NCBI GenBank assembly: GCA_037176725.1
Contig: JAZBRS010000026.1
Span: forward strand, 100,051,501 to 100,115,500
Direction: 5' to 3'
From: Posidonia oceanica
Lineage: Eukaryota; Streptophyta; Magnoliopsida; Alismatales; Posidoniaceae
DNA length: 64,000 nucleotides
Under the pieces are notes generated by a model, which was given only the letters and a program-made list of their open reading frames with translations, was not told where the DNA came from and did no database searches. The position numbers were made by a program, and so were the translations under genes. Below, piece by piece: positions 21,901 to 32,976 of this stretch (its first letter is position 1; the number at the start of each line of letters is the position of its first letter).

Positions 21901-24552
21901 AGCCGTGCCTCTCGTTTCCTCTGGCGTCGCCCCAATCCTCCGGTCTACCTCAGAATCCTCTGCAGTCCTCCGCCATCTTCTCCGGCTAGATTCTGGCCGG
22001 GTCACGGCCGGCCGATGCCACCCAGACCTCCGCGCGTCTCCGGCGAAGGCCCTCGGCCTCTCCGCGCCTCTCCAGCACCCCCACTCCGCCTCCTCCGGCC
22101 ACTAGTAGCCACTGTGCTACAGTGGTCTCTTCTTCCCCCTTTCACTGTGCATTTATTTTTATTTAGCATGCATATTTTGCCAAAAATTGCATTTCTGCCT
22201 TGCGTTTTTATTATTTTGCTTTCCAATCCTACCATCATTTAAGAATCAATTAAGTTTGAATTAAAATCTTATAAAATTGCATGAAAAACCTACAGTTCTG
22301 TTTATTTGCTTTTTAGTCCAACTGCTGTGTATTTCTTTAAGTTTTATTTTAGTTTAAGCCCAGCATGTTTTTTTATTTACTTATAGGTCCTCTATAGTTA
22401 CATTTCTTTAGCTTTTCTTTATTTCCAGCCCAGTTACTTATTGTATTTGCGTTTTAGTCCAGTTCTAGTTCATTTTAAGTTTCTATTTTTTAATTTCCAG
22501 TCCTACCATTTATTTTATTTGCATTATGGTCCTGTTGTAGTTCAAATGTAGTTTTTCTTCATTATTTTCCAGTCCAGCATCTTTTCATTTTTACATGTTA
22601 GTCCTCTGGTTGATAAACTCATTTAATCTTCTATTTTTTACCTTATGAAATCGCATTTTAGTCCTGACCTTTACTTTATTTGCTTTTTAGTCCTCTGATC
22701 TGTTATTAAATCATTTAATTTCCATCTTTTCCTTACTGCATTGCATTTTTAGCCCATGTTTTCTGATTTTTGCACTCATGTCCTTCATTTGCATGCACAG
22801 AGCATTTTTCTGCACATTTTACCGTATAAAAGTGCATTTTAGCCCCTGCATGATTCAAAATTGCATTCCAGTCCACAGCATGTTTATAAAAATCATTTGA
22901 ATGCATCTTTACCTTATTAAATTGCATTTCAGACCCTACATTTTATTAAATTGCATTCAGACCCTCAAGTTTTCCAAAAACCTTGCATATAAGCCCCTAA
23001 CTTTTCAAAATCCTTACACTTAGGTCCTCAACTTTTTCAAAACTTGCATTTAGGTCCTTAAGTTTTCTGAAAAGTCATTCTTAGGTCCTTTTCTGCATTT
23101 TTGCATGCATTGCACCCATGCATCACTGCATTTAGCATCTCTGCACACACTTAAGCATTTCTAGCTCCCATGTACATGGGACGACCTGTTTTGCACACCC
23201 CTAGGACCCCCTTTACACTTAGATCCTTTCTTCTCCCCTGTTCTTGAGCCCTTCTGCCTTGAAGCCTGCATATCTTCTGATCAGACCGCCGGATCTTCGC
23301 AACTAAGTTACCTGGACGACCCCAGTGGAGCGTACTTCAATGTAGACTAAGCATTTCTCAGATCAGGCTTCAGATCCCCAAGGTAAGTCCTCCTGAACTC
23401 TTGCACAGCATCTTTTGCACATCATTTGCATTGCATGGCTTTTCGATGTTTTGTTTCGCTTGTTTCTTGCACCGTTTTGCATACTGACTTTGTTTCTTGC
23501 ACCGTTTTGCATGCTGACTTTGTTTCTTCCACCGTTTTGCGTGCCGACTTTGTTTCTTGCACCGTTTTGCATGTCGACTTTGTTTTTTACACCGTTTTGC
23601 GTGTCGACTTTGTTTCTTGCACCGTTTTGCATGCCGACTTTGTTCCTTGCGCCGTTTCGCGTGCCTACTTTGTTTCTTGCACCGTTTTGCGTGTCGGCTT
23701 TGTTTCTTGTGCCGTTTTGCGTACCGACTTTGTTTCTTGTACCATTTCGCGTGCCTGCTTTGTTTCTTGGACCGTTTTGCTTGCTTGCTTTGTTTCTTGC
23801 ACCGTTTTACGTGCCGACTTTGTTTCTCGCACCGTTTTACGTGTTTGATGTTGTTTTCTCTTGCATGTCGCCCACATTGTCTGGTTTTACCGATGTTTTA
23901 TTTTATCGCCTGCATTTGCATTAGGGTAGTGATGCTTACTGCTTGGAGTTTTCACGGACCAGGGTTTGCTCACTCGGTTTGGAACACAGATAGCACTGCT
24001 GAGCACTTAGATTGCACGTTTAATTCCTTGCACGCATTTCATCACTTAGAGCATACCTTTGAGCATCTAATTAGGCATTCATGGCACTTAGGCATTCAAA
24101 GTCTGCATTTCCCTGCGTATGCGAGCATAAGCCTAGAAAGACCGATTCTCGAGCGTGTCAGGGGTACCTAACACCTTCCCCGTGCGTAACAGGTATCCTT
24201 ACCCTTTCTCTTGGCCCGCAATGACCATATTGCCCGTTTCCTAGGCACGAGTCACATCATTTGCATTCATTTGCATCCCTTTTCTCTTGCATTGCATTGC
24301 TTTGCATCCTTTGCTTGGTTTTACGTGTTTATTCATGCATTTCCCCGGTTTTCCTTGTCTCCCGACCTAATAGACACGGTGGCGACTCTGAATTGTCTTA
24401 TCTTCTTCTTTTCTTTCCTTTTTTCCCTTTTTAAGTGTTTTCGAGTTAAGTCTTCCTTCTCGGACACAGTCGCTAATAGTAAGCCTGATTCTAATCGGTG
24501 GACGCGAGCTTTGGCAATGTGCATGGACGATCTGAACACCAGGATTATTACA
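18976..24552 (+). repeat. E1 3' LTR, complete (5577 bp)
   Basis: It runs from TGTTGACACC to ATTATTACA (TG...CA ends). The inside order is: C-rich start, A/T-rich block (19700-20450), C-rich leader-like block (20760-22110), degenerate TTGCATTTTAGTCC repeats (22180-23095), thirteen 30-bp units (23459-23850), conserved block (24120-24203), and a PBS-like TGGCGACTC at 24380. ORFs in it are low-complexity products of base composition or tandem repeats. At 24553 sequence of another element begins. Confidence 0.95.
23459..23850 (+). repeat. 30-bp tandem unit, thirteen copies (E1 3' LTR)
   Basis: Thirteen copies of TTTGTTTCTTGCACCGTTTT plus GCGTGCCGAC, against three in the sister LTR. Since LTRs are identical when inserted, the copy number changed afterwards by expansion here or contraction there. 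Confidence 0.88.
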
Positions 24553-24568
24553 GACGCTAGGTGAACCA

Positions 24569-24608
24569 ACGTCCAACGTTGGACGTGGCTCACCCAAGCG
24601 TCCAACGC
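24569..24608. promoter_or_regulatory. palindromic motif pair in E2 LTR
   Basis: ACGTCCAACGTTGGACGT (24569-24586) is a perfect 18-bp palindrome. GCGTCCAACGC follows at 24598-24608. Further looser copies are GTTGGACAC and GCGTCCAAC near 24789 and 24817. Confidence 0.7.
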
Positions 24609-25529
24609 AGGCTGGAAGCAAGCAGACTTAAATCATGCAAAAAGACTTAGGCATGGATCAAAGTAGAGAAGTAGGCATGGTATAACATCTGAAAATGAGT
24701 AAAGGAGGCATGCTCCATGGATTCACAGAAAAACAAAAAAATAGCAAAGCATGGAGGGCATTAGAACAAGAGCAAAGCAAGACAGGGTGTTGGACACTGC
24801 CGTTGCAGGCACTGGTGCGTCCAACACACTGAACTCTCTTCTAGCCACGAATCGCGGCCAAAAGAATTCAGAAAAATGCGAAAATGCATGGGAACATTCA
24901 TACTAGCATGCATGACCTATGGGAATAGATGACTTACCTCGTCGCGGCCTGGAACGGTGTGTCGACCTCCTTCACCGGCACTGCAGAAGTGGACAACCAG
25001 CTGACTCTGGCAAGCTCGTGCGGCTAGCTAGGGGCACGGGAGAGGTCGACGAAGGGTCTGGAGCGGAAGTGGACACTTGGTCTTGCTCTAGGGGTGGAGA
25101 ATTGCAGTGGGAGAGGGCTGTGCTGGTCTGTGTCCCCTGAGGAAGAAGGGTGGTTGAGCTGGTTTTGTTCAATGGGTGCTTGGGTTTTGCTGCAAATCGC
25201 AGCGGCTCAGAGGAGAATTGGCAGGCTTTGGCAGGGGCTTTGAGTGAGGAGAAGCCACGAGGATGGCAGGAGGGGGCGTGGGCATGTCACTCGGCCGGCG
25301 AGGGAGCCGCTGGTGGCTGACAGAGGCGGCAGGTGGTAGTGAGGAGAAGAGAGAGTGGGAATGGTGCTGATGAGGAAGGGATGGGCAGTAACTTGGGCTT
25401 GGAAGGTAGTGGATGGCGTGGAGTGTGAGAAGGGACGGGTAGTAAGTGCGGGGAGGCGGTGGAGTGGATAGGAGGTGAGCCAAAGGAGGCAGAGCAGCTG
25501 CAGCTGCAACCGAGTCGTTGGAGCAGAAG

Positions 25530-25598
25530 GCGTCCAACATTGGACGCTGGCACAGGACGTGTCCAACATTGGACGCTGCCTATTCCAGCATACAACGC
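25530..25598. promoter_or_regulatory. palindromic motif cluster in E2 LTR
   Basis: GCGTCCAACATTGGACGC (25530-25547), GTCCAACATTGGACGC (25561-25576) and GCATACAACGC (25588-25598) lie about 230-300 bp into the LTR as read from its start. The same motif family clusters near promoters in E3. Confidence 0.7.
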
Positions 25599-25817
25599 AC
25601 TCAGTTGGCAAAGGCTGCAAATGGGCTTGCGCTTGGGCCTAGGAAGGTTTTAAAAGTTGCAAAGAGGCTTGGAGTAAGGCTTTTAAGGTTTAGGCAAGGT
25701 TTTGGGCTAGGTTTGGGTTGGAAAATGGGTTAGAAAAAATGTTAGGAAAAAGAATGCCATTCCAGAGTCCACACGAGCCTGCGAAAGAAAACAACTAACT
25801 TCTGGGCTGTCAGAATG

Positions 25818-25891
25818 GGGTGTCTACAGATGCCCCTCCCTAAGTGAGGTCAAGCGTAGCGAGACCGCTGCTCAGGGTAGAGAAGACACCC
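25818..25891 (-). promoter_or_regulatory. E2 PPT-enclosing stem-loop
   Basis: GGGTGTCT (25818-25825) pairs with AGACACCC (25884-25891), closing a 58-nt loop that contains the PPT. The arm inside the LTR and the arm in the 3' UTR match the positions used in E1 (60-nt loop) and E3 (57-nt loop). The inner stem is poor in this copy. Confidence 0.65.
25829..25841 (-). promoter_or_regulatory. E2 polypurine tract
   Basis: The minus strand reads AGGGAGGGGCATC immediately before the LTR start TGTAGACACC. It is identical to the E1 tract. Confidence 0.87.
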
Positions 25892-27397
25892 TACCTGACG
25901 CCGGCAGGAGCGTAAATTGCTGTTGGCGTGAGTCACTTATCTGGCGGATGCACTGGAAATCATGACTCGATGCCATAATGCAAATGCAGATGCAAGATGC
26001 TAATGCGATGCAATGCATGCTAATGCAAAAGTTAGTGCAGATGTTAGGTTAGATGTTAGTGCAGAACTGATGTGCGATGCGAATGCCGACACTGAACTAG
26101 TATGAACTAGTGCGCGTGCACGTGCGAGTGCTGTGCATGGGGAGATGCTATGCTAATGCATGGTGAGTGCTGGCAATAATGCTGATGCCGATGCATGGGG
26201 CTTGCTATGCATGCAGAGTGCTAATGCTTGAGAGTGTTAGTGCTTGAGTGCTGATGCTAGAGTGCTAAAGCTTGAAAGTGCAGGTGCTAATGCTGTGCGT
26301 GATTGTGCTAATGCTAGGGCAATGCAGAGTGATGCATGGAGAAGAAGTAGGGGGTTCTATAGTGCAGTGCGGCAAGTTGGCTGCTTGTCCAAGCTTGCGC
26401 AAAAGCTGCTCTGGGAGGGCTAGCGCGCTTGCCGTTTGGGCAGGCTGCTAGTCCAGGGGAGACCAAGGGTCCTTGTCCATTTGGGACAAGTGAAACAAGC
26501 AGGAGCTCATGAGGCTGCGAGAAGGAGAAAGTGCTTGCCTCCAGGTGAGGCAGCAAATAGGCAGAAGAGGCGGAAGGGGCAATGCAATGCAGAGGGGGTC
26601 CTAAGCAAATGCAAGAAAGTGAATGCAAATGCAGATGAATGCAGACACTAGAATGCTGTGCAAATGACATGCCTACGCTAACGCCTACTGCACTGAAACT
26701 CCTCTAGGGGAAAGCGGGGTGGTGCATGAACGCGGGAAAAGTGGAAATGCAATGCAATGCTGTCGCTGGCCAATGCATGTAGGCCAAGCAATGGGGGTGC
26801 CATTCGCAAAGCTCAGCTGTAGACGAATGGCGATGCAAGTGCATGGGATACAGTAGAAAGTAAATATGCTAAAAGTAAAGCAGGGGATGTGCATGCAGCG
26901 ACGGGTACTAAAAGACCCGAGAAAGCGGAATGCGGGAGTCGATGGAAGGACCACAGAGGAGTGGTAGTGCAATAAGCGTACAATGCATGAGATGTTATGC
27001 GGTGGGATGCAAGGTATGCAGCGGAACACCGGGCACGCGGGATTGAGAAAGCGATCCTGGGTTACGCACTACTGCGAGCATCATCCCTAGCTAGCAATGC
27101 TATAAAAAGAAGCATGCGGGTGACGAAGATGCTGCCTTAGGCAATACGTGAACCTGGGGTTCGGATCCAAGCGCGTGATGTCTGTGTAATGATGAGATGC
27201 AATACTAGGACTGACTCTACAAGGAGATACAAAGAAGCTACATGATGTTATGCAATGCGAATGCTGTGAAATGCAGTGTACAAATAGATGGAACGCGGGG
27301 CACGCGAAACTGGGAAAACGATCCTGGTCGCGCGATGACCGCAGGATGATGAAATGCTAATGCCATGCAACGAAATGCTATTACACTAAGATGAAAT
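25842..27397 (-). other. E2 distal 3' UTR with ATGCTAATGC-type repeats
   Basis: Non-coding. The part next to the PPT aligns with the E1 distal 3' UTR (CGCCAGATAAGTGACTCACG-like). Between about 25978 and 26340 the sequence is dominated by short ATGC/GCTAATGC repeats. CpG-containing GC-rich segments lie at 26360-26580. No gene recognised. Confidence 0.65.
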
Positions 27398-27975
27398 GGG
27401 TGATAGGTTAACGGACCTATCACTGGATAGTTAGGGCTATCAGCCCGCGGATGGTGATAGGCCAGCGAGTCTGTCAGGCAAGAGGGGTGATTACAAGTGG
27501 GACAACTTGTAACCACGAATGCAATGGGAATACCATACCCGAAGAGGTGGTAGAGGTCCGTAGACGCTCCCATAACAGTTTAGGGATGTCAGCCCAAATG
27601 CAGATGGAGATGGGATACCATGGGGTAGCTAAATAAAGATGAAGCGCCCCTGGTATCAAAATGCAAGGCAGAGACAACACTAACGGGTTTGTCAGCCGAG
27701 TAGTTAGGGCTACCAGCCCAAATGCAGTGAGATGGATGTAAGGGCACAACGTGCAAAGTGCAATGACGGTGGGGGATGCAATGGAATAATGCAAATGCAG
27801 GGTGATAAGTTAACGGACTTATCGCCGAATAGTTGGGGATATTAGCCCGTATGCAACGTGGACATGCAGGATGACATTTTTACGGGCGTCAACCAAGCAG
27901 TTAGGGCTGCCAGCCCGATGTAGAGGAATGCAGAGTGATAGGTTAACGGACCCATCACTGAGCAGTTAGGGCTGC
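27398..27975 (-). repeat. E2 3' UTR covarying hairpin array, first block
   Basis: As read on the plus strand: GTGATAGGT/ACCTATCAC (27400-27423), GATAG-TTAGGG-CTATC (27426-27441), TTACAAGT/ACTTGTAA (27491-27512), a GACAA/TTGTC pair (27673-27693), GTAG-TTAGGG-CTAC (27700-27713), AATA-GTTGGGGA-TATT (27828-27843) and GCAG-TTAGGG-CTGC (27897-27910 and 27962-27975). The units alternate two hairpin types separated by CAGCCC. They are homologous in design to the E1 array. Confidence 0.83.
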
Positions 27976-29417
27976 CAGCCTGGATGCAGAAATGAAGCAG
28001 AAAGGAGACAGGAACCCATCGTGATAGGCGTGCAATGGTCTCAGCGCGGGCATGCTTCGTGGCGTCACGAGGTGACAAACGAGGTACATGCCGGTCATCA
28101 CGGACCTACCCACGCGGTGGGCGGCAAAATTTGAAAACCGCGGAGCCTCTAAGCAAGGCAGGCAAAAATGCTCGTCCTTGGCTCCGATTTTCGAAAACAG
28201 GGAGAAGGGAAGATAAAGATATATTACAGCATGCATGTTTTGGTGGCTTTGTACTCAAAGCAGCTATGCCATGAGGATGCCTCTGCGGTTTCTAACTTAG
28301 GAGGCTCGATACTCGAGCAACGCCATGCCGAGTTGTGGTCAGTGGCTCTCTTTCTCACTCTTGGTTCGAGGTGAGGCCTTGGCTTTGCAGAGTATAGCCT
28401 TTGGCTGCAGGGTAGCAGAAGCGTTGGATGCAGCTTCTTAGCCTCCGTCTCAATTCTTCGGGGACCAGCTACCGCTTTTGATGCTCATAGAATAGATCTT
28501 TCTTTTCCCCTCATGAGTGACTGGAGTTGCATCTAGCCTGCCAAGGGAGTAGAGATGTCTACAGAGGAGATTGGAGCATGCTGCTGCACTCGGAGGGTGG
28601 GGCCAGGTCCTCCTGATAGTGCATCTCGTGCAGTTGCCAGTGTGGCGCTTGAAGCTGATAGCTGAGGTGGCTTTGATACTCGTCTGAGTCACTCTTCTCA
28701 TGAGCGCCTTCTTTCTTCAACTTCTTTCTGCATTTTTCTTTTGTGCTCAGCATGCATATCATGTTGCCATTTCTTTTGCTCACATGACCTCTATTCTTTT
28801 GGATATGCATGTCTTCGCCCTCTTGGGGTAGTAGTCCCTGATGAGGCGTTGAGAGTTCGGCTGATCGGTGTACACCCTCAGCCTCTGTAATGTGTTGACA
28901 GCCTCTGGCTATGCTCTACTCTGCTTTGGTCCTATCCATGATCGGTGGAATCTGGTTAAGGTGGATCTCGCTTTGGGAGCTTTAGGCTCAGCGAGTTGCT
29001 CCATTCTGCTCTAGTCTCACTCTGTAGCCACATACAAGAGATGGCACTACTCGGGCGAGACCTGCCTGGGATCGTCACTGTTTGACATCCTCTAGGCGCT
29101 GCTTGTTTGTCCAAAGCCGGGTTTCTAATTATACAAATGTTTGTGGGTTTTGTATATTTTAGCAGGGGAAAGGACAAACATGTTTTTGGGTTTTGCATTG
29201 GTTTTGTATTTTTATGATTTTTGTTTAGGAAAACATGAAAGGGAAAACCAACAGAAAGGCGAAGAAAATATTTTTGCTGTTTTTTATCTTCTTAATTTTT
29301 TTGGCTTTATGCTTTACAGGATGCAAGAAATGATATGTACATGCAATAAATGACAATGCATGATGGCAGATATGTGTAAGATGAATGGATATGCATGCAA
29401 AGTGATTGATATGTGCA
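27976..29417 (-). other. E2 3' region without recognisable gene
   Basis: Sequence between the two hairpin blocks. Short ORFs occur on both strands (for example minus 28810-28559 and 29198-28956), but none carries a motif I recognise and none has a counterpart in E1. It may be unique 3' UTR sequence or a remnant of a lost extra gene. Confidence 0.45.
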
Positions 29418-29675
29418 GGTGATAAGTTAACGGACTTATCGCCGAATAGGTAGGGATATCAGCCCAGATGATAAGTTGACAGACTTATCGCCGAGCAGTT
29501 AGGGCTGCCAGCCCAGTGATGATAGGTTAACGGACCCATCGCCGGATAGTTAGGGGTATCAGCCCTGTGGTGATAGGTTAACGGACCTATCGCTAGATAG
29601 TTAGGGGTATCAGCCCGAATGATAGGTTAACGGACCTATCACCGGATAGTTAAGGGTATCAACCCGAATGATAAG
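29418..29675 (-). repeat. E2 3' UTR covarying hairpin array, second block
   Basis: About five tandem pairs: GATAAGT-TAACGG-ACTTATC (29421-29440) and GATAGGT-TAACGG-ACCTATC versions, each followed by a GATA-GTTAGGGG-TATC or GCAG-TTAGGG-CTGC hairpin. The G-C to A-T swap at the same stem position is compensatory. An A-rich tract (29755-29785) separates the block from gag. Confidence 0.85.
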
Positions 29676-29831
29676 TTCATGCAGAAAAAAAGCAAGTTTT
29701 TTAAGGTTTTTTGCTGTTTTTATGCTTTTTATGATTTTTGACATGGGAAGAAAACACAAAAAACAAAACAAAACAAAACAAAAGGGAAAGACAGTGCAGG
29801 AAACAGAAGAGAGGTAAGAGAGACTTACTTG

Positions 29832-31583
29832 TCAACAACCTCGGGAGGGAGGTGCTGGGTCTGCCCCTGTGTTGCTGATGCTGTCGACAGTGCAGGGAGC
29901 ACTAGGGCTACTGATGCTGGAGAAGGAGCTTACCTGGATGGTGCTGTAACTGAGCTTGCTGTCAATCTTGTTGTTGCACTTCCGAGTAGTCCCCGGGCAA
30001 ATAGAGAGAAACAAGAAGGGGGGATTGCACCGATGGGATCGAAAGGGGCCATCGGGGCAGAGCTGGATTCAAAGAAGATTGGGGTAAGCCCCCGAGGTTC
30101 CGACATCCTCGAAGCCCATAGGCTCAGAAGAGGAAGGGCCAGCTATGCTAGGGTGTGCAAGTGCAAGTGCAGGTGTGTGAGCAGCCTCCTGCGGACTGAC
30201 GACGAGGGTCTCGTTGTCAATCAGGTCCTGAACGACATCCGGGAGAGTGAGGCAATTATCCGTCGAATGCCCCGGGGCTCGATGGTAATCGCAATGCTTG
30301 CACGCATCGTACCACCTCGGAGGAGGATTTGGTGGTGGGCGAGTTTCCGAAAGCCTCAAAAGCGACACAACCTGAGGAAAGACGGCGCTTAGTGGCTCAC
30401 CAAGTGGGGTGAAGTCGCTCTTAGCGCGGCGAACTCGTCCCTGCCTAGGCTGTCGTCCTTACTGAGCTGGTGCAACGTGATGCACCAGCTCAACGGTGAC
30501 AGTGTATGTAGTGGGTGCATAAATAGGTGCGGACACTAGCGGAAAAGGCTCTGGCTAACTTTCTGCAAAGGCAGGCACCTCAGGAGGATTAGCACATGCG
30601 ACGGCGTGCTGCTCGGAGCAGTCGGAAGTGGAGTTGCTGCTGCTGTTGCTGCTGCGGCGATTGCTGGTGCTGTCGGCCTACCTAGCCAGTGCAGAAAGTG
30701 CGGGGAAATGCCCACACTACAGTGAGCTTTCCATGCAAGTGCTAGCCCTAATCAACGATGCAAAACTAGTGATGTGCTGGAAGCAAAGCAGAGTCCCAGT
30801 CGCTGGCAGCGCCCCTTTGACGATCATCTCGATAGAATCCTCCTCGGAGGGTCTATCCCAGACCTGGGCGGCTGTGGAGCGCCAGTGACCGACATACTCC
30901 CCGAATGGCTCTTGGGGCCTCTACTGGATGGTGATGAGATCCTCCCTCTTGGGGATCAAGTCGAGGTTGAAAGCATATTGCTCAAGGAAAGCTCGAGAAA
31001 GACCAGTCCAAGTCTGAACTGCAACCGTGTCAAGAGACGTGAACCACCTGAGCGCGGGGCCGGTTAAACTCTTCTGGAACAGGCGGATAAGGAGCCTTTC
31101 ATCTGCCTGAAGCTGAGAAAGATCCCTGCAATATGCCTTCAAATGCGAGATAGGGCAGCCTCTACCATCATATTTATCGAAGTTAACGATGCGGAACTTC
31201 AAAGGGAGTGCAGCCTCGGGAAAGAGACAGAGGTCGCGAAACTGGTAAGGCTGGTGGTCCTGGCCTTGCACTTGACGAAGTGCTCTCTCTAGATCACCCA
31301 ACATGGTAAGGAAGGCGTTAGAGGCTGCTGCTGGCGATGGTTGTGCAGCAGAGGCAGGGACCACGTATGCTGTGCGGGTCGTGCAAGAGCGCTCCTCCGG
31401 ATCCACCGTCACGCCACCTGGTGTTGTCGCGTGAGGGCCAGCTTACCCATGCGAGGGTGCGAAGTGTGGTGCTATGTATGCAGGTGCCTGAATCTGATGC
31501 AAAGAAGATGGATAGATAATATGCTGTGCAATGTAAGGTGTAGTGTAGGGGAGCAGCAGTTGTTGCACTGGCACGGTGCTGGG
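29832..31583 (-). pseudogene. gag: E2 gag, 3' part
   Basis: This continues E2 gag after the E3 insertion. It aligns with E1 gag: capsid core with YDGRGCPISHLKAYCRDLSQ and LIRLFQKSLTGPALRWFTSL (about 31100-31300), and the CHHC knuckle CDYHRAPGHSTDNC with following DVVQDLIDNETL (within 30368-30069). In-frame stops include TAG at 30918-30920, where E1 continues with Gln-Asn, plus others up to about 30400. The segment ends near 29832, after which no protease or pol follows. Confidence 0.88.
31579..31583. repeat. E3 target-site duplication, left copy
   Basis: CTGGG directly before the E3 LTR end at 31584. The right copy is CCGGG at 61630-61634, differing by one C/T transition. E1 gag at the homologous site reads CCCAG on its coding strand, matching this copy. 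Confidence 0.75.
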
Positions 31584-32399
31584 TGTGGATATGGGGTTTT
31601 TGTGGAGCGAGGTGATGAAGATGATGGATGGGAGGTTTAGGGGAAGAAGAAGGCTTCTTTTTGGCTCCCTCTTTTGCTCGCTCTATCTTCTCTTTCTCGA
31701 GATCCCCCTTCTTTGTATCTGACTCCGTCACTCCACGTGCGATGGAATCGGTGTAATCGCCACTCTCGGTTCGCTTTCGCCGGCCCTCGAGACGCCTTTG
31801 GGGAGATGTAGTGTAGTTACAGGTTCAGCTACCTTGGGACAACGCCAACATTGCCCAAGGGTGCCCGTGCTCGGTAAGCTCTTTCTTCCTTCTTCCTCCT
31901 TGTATGACAAATGTTAGCAAAGCAAAACAAACAAGACAATATAAAAATGGATCAATATGTGTAGTAATCTATCTAGAGTTAGTAGAAATGAAAGTAAAGA
32001 AAATGTAGTGAGATACGTACCCGAGGGGTTTGATCCCCCCGGTTGCAAATGAAAGAGATGTATGCCTAGTTAAAAGTATATGAACTTAAAATAAAAAAGC
32101 TTGATTATACTACGGAATTAAACATGTAATATCAGAAAAATAAAAAGGAAATGAATGAAATAGAGTCTCCTTTGTCTATGCACAAGGTGCAAATCGTGTT
32201 GGTATGAAGCCAACAACGACAAAAGGAACCTCAAGCTTTTTTAAGACTCTCCTTCTTTCAAAAGCTCTCTTCTCTTTTCAATTCTTGAGGACCTCACTTC
32301 TCTAAGATTTTCAATCTCAAGAGCATGTGAGTTCCAAAAGTTTCTTAGCTTCTTTTCTCTCTCAAAATTCCAGCCATGAACACTGTGGGGGTACCCCTG

Positions 32400-32408
32400 C
32401 TTTTATAG
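32400..32408 (-). promoter_or_regulatory. TATA box of E3 3' LTR
   Basis: CTATAAAAG on the minus strand in a GC-richer surround (GCAGGGGTACCCC follows). It is about 580 bp from the LTR start, so U3 is roughly 0.6 kb and R/U5 about 0.8 kb. Confidence 0.75.
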
Positions 32409-32471
32409 AAATAAGGGAGGAACAAAAAAGGACACAAATGCCAAGTCAACAGAGTTTCCTGTTTTAGAAGT

Positions 32472-32762
32472 GTTATACACTAAAAAACCAGCGTATAACG
32501 TTATAAGCGAGAGAACTCGCGTACAACGACCTTTGAGGCATAACTGCCAGGATCAGAGAAGATTCTCCAATTGAGTCTTTAAGTGCGATTAAACTCGGCT
32601 TTGATGGCTTTGATCGGTCAATAGGTTCCAAAGAAGGCAAAAACATGATTTCTGGATTAGGCCAAATAAGGAAAGCTTTGGCTGACTGGATTGCCACGTT
32701 GGATGCTGGAAAGCCAGCCGCCAATGTTAGCCGCTGTAAAACCAGCGGCCAACATTGTACGT
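32472..32762. promoter_or_regulatory. palindromic motif cluster upstream of LTR TATA box (3' LTR)
   Basis: GTTATACAC (32472-32480), GCGTATAACGTTATAAGC (32491-32508), GCGTACAAC (32519-32527), GTTGGATGC (32698-32706) and GCGGCCAACATTGTACGT (32745-32762). In LTR orientation they lie about 65-360 bp upstream of the TATA box. Confidence 0.75.
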
Positions 32763-32976
32763 TGAGAAGCCAGCGGACAACACCCTTAATCAGCTTGACT
32801 TCCAAATTTGGTCAGGACGTGAAGAACACTCAGGTTACCAACATTTGGGGCTTAGAAAGGTATAGCATTTTGGACTTGAGAGGAACATTTGGCTCAAGTG
32901 AGATTCAGAAATGGGGGGAGGGCCTCTAAGAGCGACCTAATACAAGAGACTATCCTAACATGAAGGGAGTACCAAA

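Larger units (their letters stand above)
1..24552 (+). mobile_element. E1: long Tat/Ogre-like Ty3/gypsy retrotransposon, decayed, 5' end off window
   Basis: The order is LTR, damaged PBS, leader, gag, protease, G-patch linker, RT, tether RNase H, second RNase H, integrase, DUF7745-like gene, hairpin repeats, PPT, LTR. Two RNase H-like modules between RT and integrase are known for the Tat clade. Position 1 matches 20082 of the 3' LTR, so about 1.1 kb of the 5' LTR lies outside the window. The 3' LTR ends ATTATTACA at 24552 and the sequence then passes abruptly into minus-strand LTR sequence of E2. The target duplication cannot be tested because the left flank is missing; if present it would be GACGC (24553-24557). 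Many stops and frameshifts show that the copy is dead. Confidence 0.93.
24553..25828 (-). repeat. E2 3' LTR, first ~1.3 kb (truncated by E1)
   Basis: On the minus strand it starts TGTAGACACCCCATTCTGAC at 25828, directly after the PPT, like the E1 LTR start TGTTGACACC. It runs to 24553, where E1 is inserted; the remainder presumably lies left of E1, outside the window. It holds several copies of the GCGTCCAAC/GTTGGACGC palindrome. Minus-strand ORFs here (e.g. 25540-25169) are P/S-rich and not recognisable proteins. Confidence 0.8.

Noticed and set aside
23557..24171. Long Cys/Phe-rich repetitive ORF
   Set aside because: It is a translation of the 30-bp tandem repeat, whose period is a multiple of three; the other frames are equally open.
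24553..24557. GACGC as E1 target-site duplication
   Set aside because: The left flank of E1 is outside the window, so it cannot be verified.
27426..27975. TTAGGG loops as telomeric sequence
   Set aside because: Single hexamers in hairpin loops, not tandem telomere repeats, and plant telomeres are TTTAGGG.
30628..31067. Plus-strand ORFs across E2 gag
   Set aside because: Shadow frames of the minus-strand gag.
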